Positions 59,800-64,000 of a DNA stretch of 64,000 nucleotides are shown piece after piece. The DNA lies in NCBI GenBank assembly GCA_964533185.1, contig CAZHLD010000008.1:1-64000 (forward strand), read 5' to 3'. Position numbers and translations under genes: made by a program. Origin of the DNA: CAZHLD01 sp964533185 (GTDB lineage: Bacteria > Acidobacteriota > Terriglobia > Acidiferrales > UBA7541). Position 1 is the stretch's first letter. The number at the start of each line of letters is the position of its first letter. A model generated the notes under the pieces. That model was not told the DNA's origin and did not search any database. It worked only from the letters and a program-made list of their open reading frames with translations.

Positions 59800-59997
59800 C
59801 GGCTCCAAACTAGCTTCCTGTTGCGGGCGGGCTGCTTTCCGCGGTCACCGCGGGTCTGATCTGCCAGCGGCCCGCCGCGGCTGCCCGTGCCGCGTGCAAG
59901 GCAGGCCATTCTCCTGAAAGCGCGAATATTGTAGCCGCGAATGGGATTTCTGCCTAGCCCAGACAGAGGCGTGCAGCAGGCGCAGGCTGGTCACCGC
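59800..59997. other. Spacer between the permease and ATPase genes
   Basis: About 200 bases. Despite the shared direction this gap might hold a promoter for the ATPase-unknown-lolA part. No clear hairpin is seen. Confidence 0.35.
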
Positions 59998-61098
59998 TCA
60001 TTCAAAGGAAAGCGCTTCGATAGGGTCTTTGCGGCTGGCCATCCAGGCCGGATAGGCAGCGCCCAGCAGGCCCCCGGCGATGGCGATCAGTCCGGCCTTG
60101 GCCACCCAGACGGGCGTGATCAGGATGGACAGCGTCGGGAACAGGGTCAGGAAGGCGGCGCGCACGGCGTAGCTCAAGCCGAGGCCGGCCAGGATGCCGA
60201 AGGCGCAAATCAAAGCGGTCTCGCTGAGCAACGCCTTGACGATGTAGCCGCTCGAGGCGCCCAGCGACTTGAGCACGCCGATCTGCCGGGTGCGCTCAAC
60301 CACCGAGGCGTACATCGAGAGGAAGATCACCAGGAAGCCGATGGCCACCGCCAGCGCGATCATCGAACGGATAAAAATGTCCAGCACCGGCAATTTCGAG
60401 GCAGTCATGAGCGAGAGAAAATCCTTCAGCGGGCGGATTTCATACCGCGGAAAGAGCTTGCGCATCTCCTCCATGACGGCCGGAGTGTGCTCGGGACGGG
60501 TCAGTTTGAGGAAGAAGACCGAGGCCTTGTCGCGGGAACCGGAAAGCTCCTGGAGCGTGCGGATGGGCACGAAGAGTCGCGCACCCTTGCCGTGCTCGAC
60601 GATGCCGGCCACGTTGAACTCGTGGTCGAGCAACTTGAACTTTTGGCCGACTTTTGCGCCTTTGGCCCTGGCGGCCCAGTCGTCAAGGAGCAGGTCATCG
60701 GGGCCTTCCATGTCGCGCCCCTCGAGGAAGACAAAGCCGCCGGAGACTTCGCGGAAGCTTTCCGGCTCGATGCCGTAGATCACATCTAGGCCGCCCGTGG
60801 CGCTGAATTGGAGCAGCGCCGGTGCCACCGCCTCAACGTATTTCATTTCCTCAAGCCGTTCGCGAATCTTGATGGGCATGGGCGCGCCGCTGAAAGCCAG
60901 GAACACGGAGGCCGAGGGCGGCTGGAGCATGATGTCGGCGCCAATGCCTTCGATGCGCTTGGCGGTCTCGCGCATCAGGCCGCTGGTCAGCCCGACGATA
61001 ATGATCACCAGGGTGACTTCCACGGCCACAGCGAGCACGCTGATCATCGTCCGTAGCGGGCGGTAGAGGAGGTTGCGGGCGATCATGTGGCCGATCAC
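59998..61098 (-). CDS. FtsX/LolC-type ABC permease
   Basis: A 366-residue protein starting with GTG at 61098 (MIGHMIARNLLYRPLRTMISVLAVAVEVTLVIIIVGL). One N-terminal membrane span is followed by a periplasmic MacB-PCD domain (residues about 45-230) and three C-terminal spans with VVERTRQIGVLKSLGASSGYIVKALLSETALICAFGILAGLGLSY. The gene is a single permease, so the transporter may be a homodimer as in LolF-type systems. It overlaps the upstream lipoprotein gene by four bases (GTGA). Confidence 0.93.
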   Translation of the reverse strand: MIGHMIARNLLYRPLRTMISVLAVAVEVTLVIIIVGLTSGLMRETAKRIEGIGADIMLQPPSASVFLAFSGAPMPIKIRERLEEMKYVEAVAPALLQFSATGGLDVIYGIEPESFREVSGGFVFLEGRDMEGPDDLLLDDWAARAKGAKVGQKFKLLDHEFNVAGIVEHGKGARLFVPIRTLQELSGSRDKASVFFLKLTRPEHTPAVMEEMRKLFPRYEIRPLKDFLSLMTASKLPVLDIFIRSMIALAVAIGFLVIFLSMYASVVERTRQIGVLKSLGASSGYIVKALLSETALICAFGILAGLGLSYAVRAAFLTLFPTLSILITPVWVAKAGLIAIAGGLLGAAYPAWMASRKDPIEALSFE

Positions 61099-61982
61099 GG
61101 GCGCTCCTCCGTCTTTCCGGTTTCGGGGCCGACGCGGACGAGTTCCGTGCCGGGAGGCTGCTCAAGTCGGAAGCGGTCGGCAGCAACGGGCTCGTTGAGC
61201 GCCAGCTTGATGATGCGGATCTCGAGCTGGTAGTCGTCGCGGGGCCGGGCGATCCAGATTTGACGTGGATAGCGCACATCGGCCAGCGGCTGCCAGTCGG
61301 CGTAACGGATGTCGGCAGCGAGCTTGCCGCCGGGGTCGTAGACTTGAATGCGGGCGATGTTCAGGTCGGCGCGGTTGAACCAGATCCTCCGCTCGATCTC
61401 CAGCCCGGGTGCGGCCTGGCGAAGCAGGGTGAGTACATAGAAGCGGGAAAGATCATTGCCCACGCCGTTGAATTCTTCGAACAGCACCGTCGCTCCGGCG
61501 GGAATCTCCAGCCAGAAGATCGCTTCAAGCAAGTGCTGCGGGCGAAGGTTTTCGATGGGCTTGGACGAGGGCCGGTCGAACGAAGCCGGGCCGGTGATAA
61601 ACTTGTTTTTCGAGGGAATGTAGATTGAGAAGGTCTCGCCGTCGCTGACCATATCGAAAATGTTCTTGGCCACCACGGGTGCCTGGCCGATCATGCGAAT
61701 GTGCGCCGGCTTTTGCGCGAGTAAGAAGCCGCGGACATCGTGGTACTCCTCGATCACGCCGCTGTAGGCCGAGCCGGCCACCGGGTGCAGCTCGATACTT
61801 GCATTGATGGAGCGCACCGCGCGGGCCTGCTGGTTGGAGCGCTCAAGGAGCTGATCGGCTGTCGCCTCGAGCGCGACGGGGACCTTGGCCGGAGCGATGC
61901 GCGTGGTGTCCTTGACCGAACAGCCGACCGAAAGCACTGTAGCTGCCAGTAGTATAAGCCAAGTTGGAGATCGATCCCTCAG
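61095..61982 (-). CDS. LolB-like (DUF4292-type) lipoprotein
   Basis: About 295 residues. The best start is a CTG at 61982, six bases after GGAGG; a TTG at 62006 is the longer alternative. The lipobox is LSVGC with Cys about 21 residues in. The mature part has a LolA/LolB-type half-barrel: RSINASIELHPVAGSAYSGVIEEYHDVRGFLLAQKPAHIRMIGQAPVV, then IFDMVSDGETFSIYIPSKNKFITGP. The match to DUF4292/LolB-like proteins is by pattern. Placed ahead of the permease and ATPase genes, it may be the outer-membrane acceptor for the LolA-like carrier. Confidence 0.72.
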   Translation of the reverse strand: MRDRSPTWLILLAATVLSVGCSVKDTTRIAPAKVPVALEATADQLLERSNQQARAVRSINASIELHPVAGSAYSGVIEEYHDVRGFLLAQKPAHIRMIGQAPVVAKNIFDMVSDGETFSIYIPSKNKFITGPASFDRPSSKPIENLRPQHLLEAIFWLEIPAGATVLFEEFNGVGNDLSRFYVLTLLRQAAPGLEIERRIWFNRADLNIARIQVYDPGGKLAADIRYADWQPLADVRYPRQIWIARPRDDYQLEIRIIKLALNEPVAADRFRLEQPPGTELVRVGPETGKTEERP

Positions 61983-62006
61983 AGATTTCCTCCATTCACA
62001 GCGCAA

Positions 62007-62080
62007 ACAAGCAATCTAACAACCGCTCCAAGAGGTGTCAACCAAGCTGAATCGGGCATTTTCGAGCCGTCTCGCGCAGC
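62007..62080. other. Short spacer with possible promoter
   Basis: About 75 bases, moderately AT-rich, before the lipoprotein gene. It might carry a secondary promoter for the lipoprotein-sorting part. Confidence 0.3.
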
Positions 62081-62644
62081 CTAATGCGCACGAGAGATGC
62101 TGACGGGCAAGCCGTCGAGGGCCGGGCGGACGCGGCGGATGACTTCGCTGGCCCAAAGCCGATTGGTAAGCAGGGTCAGAAAGCCGTTCTCAAAGTCGCA
62201 AACCGCGCAGAAAAGATAGTTGCCATAGGCGGGATGGTAGGCGTCCACGCCGCGGCGGGCGAGGTCGGGTTCGAGCACAGCGTCGCCTGTCGCCAGCGGC
62301 CCGCCGGCGCGCATGCCGAAGGTTTCTCCCTCAAAGCACGCGAAGAGTGCTTCGAGCGACTCCACGCCGGGCGGGGCCACGACCAGGGAGCGCGGGCTGG
62401 TATCGCGAGAACTGATGCTGTGCCGCGTGCAAAAATCACGGACGCGGTCGGCGTGACTGAAGAAGTCGAACGCCCAGGACTCGTCGCCGGCCAGCGCTGT
62501 CAGCACGGCGGCCCACGCGCGCGCAGCTTCAGGCCCGCGGACTGGCTCTCGGCTCTCCGGGTTGATCAGCTCGAGCCCGACGGCCTTCACGTCGGCGCCT
62601 AGGTCCAATGGCTCGATTTCGAGCTGGTAGGGAAACGGCTCCAC
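62081..62644 (-). CDS. Protein of unknown function
   Basis: A 187-residue protein starting with GTG at 62644 (MEPFPYQLEIEPLDLGADV). It is soluble, with alpha/beta content and notable Cys/His/Trp positions: DESWAFDFFSHADRVRDFCTRHS, YGNYLFCAVCDFENGFLTLL (CAVC pair). No signal peptide. The family is not recognised. It is seven bases downstream of the next gene and probably part of the mltG operon. Confidence 0.75.
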   Translation of the reverse strand: MEPFPYQLEIEPLDLGADVKAVGLELINPESREPVRGPEAARAWAAVLTALAGDESWAFDFFSHADRVRDFCTRHSISSRDTSPRSLVVAPPGVESLEALFACFEGETFGMRAGGPLATGDAVLEPDLARRGVDAYHPAYGNYLFCAVCDFENGFLTLLTNRLWASEVIRRVRPALDGLPVSISRAH

Positions 62645-62651
62645 GACGGCG

Positions 62652-63212
62652 CTAGGCCTCCGTTTCGGCCGCCGGGAAGCGCTGCTGGAAATCCGGCGAC
62701 TGCTTGCGGACCTCGAGCCAGTCGAAAAATGTGTCCGGTGTCTCCAGCCAGATCTGGAACCAGTGCAGGATCTCTTCCTTCTCGGCACGCTTCTGCGGAT
62801 CCACTTTGGGGTTGCGGGCGATCATTTCGGCGCGGCGGCGGCCGAGGCGGGCGACCTCCAGGACGCGCTCGGCGGCAGCGCGCTCGTCTTCAGCGCGGAA
62901 TTTCCGCAGCAGCTCGTCGAGGCGCATCAGACAGATTTCCGCCTCTTCGAGCGTGGCAAAGTGCAGCAGGTCGTGGAACTCCTCCTCGTACTTGCCTTCG
63001 GTATCGGCCTTGGTGGACCAGACCACGCGCAGGCCGGCGTCTTCCAACACGTCGGCGATGTAGTCCGGCGAGGTTTTCCCGGGCGCACTCAGGCGCACGA
63101 TGAGCTGGCGGCGAATCTGCTCGACCTCGGCGGGCGTGAAGCGGTGGACGCCCAGGCCGCGCGCGATCTCCAGGATCAACTCCTTCTTTGTGACCGTGCC
63201 GTGGTGCTTCAT
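62652..63212 (-). CDS. Protein of unknown function, downstream of mltG
   Basis: A 186-residue soluble protein: MKHHGTVTKKELILEIARGLGVHRFTPAEVEQIRRQLIVRL resembles a DNA-binding-like helical head but carries no clear HTH. Then comes DYIADVLEDAGLRVVWSTKAD and a long helical tail rich in Glu/Arg. The start overlaps the mltG stop by four bases (ATGA), so it is cotranslated. No family recognised. Confidence 0.75.
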   Translation of the reverse strand: MKHHGTVTKKELILEIARGLGVHRFTPAEVEQIRRQLIVRLSAPGKTSPDYIADVLEDAGLRVVWSTKADTEGKYEEEFHDLLHFATLEEAEICLMRLDELLRKFRAEDERAAAERVLEVARLGRRRAEMIARNPKVDPQKRAEKEEILHWFQIWLETPDTFFDWLEVRKQSPDFQQRFPAAETEA

Positions 63213-64000
63213 CGCGGCCTCTTCCTTGCAGCCTTATGCGACGGCGCGGGCGGCGGGTCGGCCGCCGCGGAATGGTTCTGCGCGAGTTTGCGGCGGTAGA
63301 GCGCAACGTTGCGGTTGTGCTCCCGCAAGGTGTGGCTGAAAACGTGCCCGCCCTCGCCGCTGGCCACGAAATAAAAGTAGTCCACCGCCGCCGGAGCCAG
63401 CGCCGCGCGCAGCGAGCTTTCACCCGGGTTGGCAATCGGCCCAGGCGGAAGGCCCGCGTAGCGATAGGTATTGTACGGCGAATTGATGCGCAGGTCGCGC
63501 AGCAGCAGGTTGCCGTTGTAGCGACCGGCAAGCTCGAGCGCGTAGATGACCGTCGGGTCGCATTGCAGCGCCATGCCGCGCTTCAGGCGGTTGGCGAAGA
63601 CGCCAGCGACCACGGGACGCTCGTCGGGCTGGGCTGTTTCCTTTTCGACCAGCGAGGCCAGCGTAACCACCTGTTCGACACTGCGGCCGCTGCGCTCGAG
63701 CTCGGGCAGCGCCGCCCAAGCTTCCCGAAAACGCTGCAGCATGATTTCGACAACATCTCGCGCGGCGGGGCGGCGGGGCAATTGGTAGCTGGCAGGGAAA
63801 AGAAAACCCTCGAGCGTGCGCGCGCCGGGAGCTAGATCGCGCATCGGCTCGGGATCGCGCGCCGCGGCTAGAAACTCAGCGCGGCTGGTGAAGCCTTCCT
63901 TTGCAAGGAGATCGGCGATCTGGAACATGTTGTAGCCTTCGGGGATGGTCACCGTGCGGAAGTAAACGTGCCCGCCGGCGATCCAGCGGAAGACTCCGAT
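63209..64000 (-). CDS. mltG: Endolytic transglycosylase MltG, C-terminal part (runs off the right edge)
   Basis: The window holds the C-terminal 263 residues; the frame continues past 64000. Visible hallmarks of the YceG/MltG fold: TIPEGYNMFQIADLLAKEGF, LEGFLFPASYQLP, LASLVEKETAQPDERPVVAGVFANRLKRGMALQCDPTVIYAL (the catalytic Glu is in EKET) and INSPYNTYRYAGLPPGPIANPGESSLRAAL. MltG cleaves nascent glycan strands to end their growth. The two following genes overlap or abut it. Confidence 0.95.
   Translation of the reverse strand: MGVFRWIAGGHVYFRTVTIPEGYNMFQIADLLAKEGFTSRAEFLAAARDPEPMRDLAPGARTLEGFLFPASYQLPRRPAARDVVEIMLQRFREAWAALPELERSGRSVEQVVTLASLVEKETAQPDERPVVAGVFANRLKRGMALQCDPTVIYALELAGRYNGNLLLRDLRINSPYNTYRYAGLPPGPIANPGESSLRAALAPAAVDYFYFVASGEGGHVFSHTLREHNRNVALYRRKLAQNHSAAADPPPAPSHKAARKRPR

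Overview
The window looks like one scaffold of a GC-rich, Gram-negative bacterium, most probably an Acidobacteriota genome assembled from short reads. The evidence is indirect: an Oar-type TonB-dependent receptor with an N-terminal carboxypeptidase-regulatory-like domain, futalosine-route menaquinone genes, many secreted proteins typical of that phylum, and Firmicutes-like housekeeping order (prs-ctc-pth, rpsF-rpsR-rplI-dnaB, yacL-ispD-ispF-x-rlmB). Two 100-N blocks (48623-48722 and 52614-52713) mark scaffold joins. I found no rRNA, tRNA, CRISPR array or insertion sequence.

Layout. 1-7.3 kb (minus strand): a Rieske protein start, an Xaa-Pro peptidase fused to a TonB C-terminal domain, a truncated copy of a glycosyltransferase, an S9 peptidase, a truncated cupin, a DUF433/DUF5615 toxin-antitoxin-like pair and the intact GT2 glycosyltransferase. 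7.3-13.4 kb: a GT87-like membrane mannosyltransferase, two ECF sigma factors with an HxlR regulator between them, an anti-sigma/Spy-like stress module, and two secreted unknowns, one broken by a stop codon. 13.7-20.2 kb: ubiX-ubiA-mqnE (menaquinone), a zinc dehydrogenase and selA. 20.3-24 kb: purH, a VOC protein and the arsR-arsM pair. 24-39.3 kb: a TPR protein and the housekeeping block ispE-prs-ctc-pth-rpsF-rpsR-rplI, dnaB, alr, yacL-ispD-ispF-(GluRS-like domain)-rlmB. 39.4-50.2 kb: apt, acyP, a very large GH35-like protein that seems to lack both catalytic glutamates, a LolA-like unknown, HAD and NTF2 proteins, the TonB-dependent receptor and a PilZ protein. 50.4-57.8 kb: Kef-type antiporter, ada, LysE exporter and chrB-chrA-ornithine cyclodeaminase. 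57.8-64 kb (minus strand): mltG, two unknowns, and an ABC/LolA/lipoprotein set that resembles a compact lipoprotein-sorting operon.

The most unusual signals are: a stand-alone GluRS anticodon-binding domain exactly where Bacillus carries gltX; the GH35-like protein with substituted catalytic residues; the M24 peptidase-TonB fusion; a recent partial duplication with almost only silent differences; a compact Lol-like operon with two possible CTG starts; and a 13-bp motif shared by the promoter regions of the two ECF sigma genes. The N block inside the receptor gene appears to be an artefact: both sides carry the same 55 bases, and collapsing them restores one intact frame. Nothing here is clearly a new defence or mobile system.
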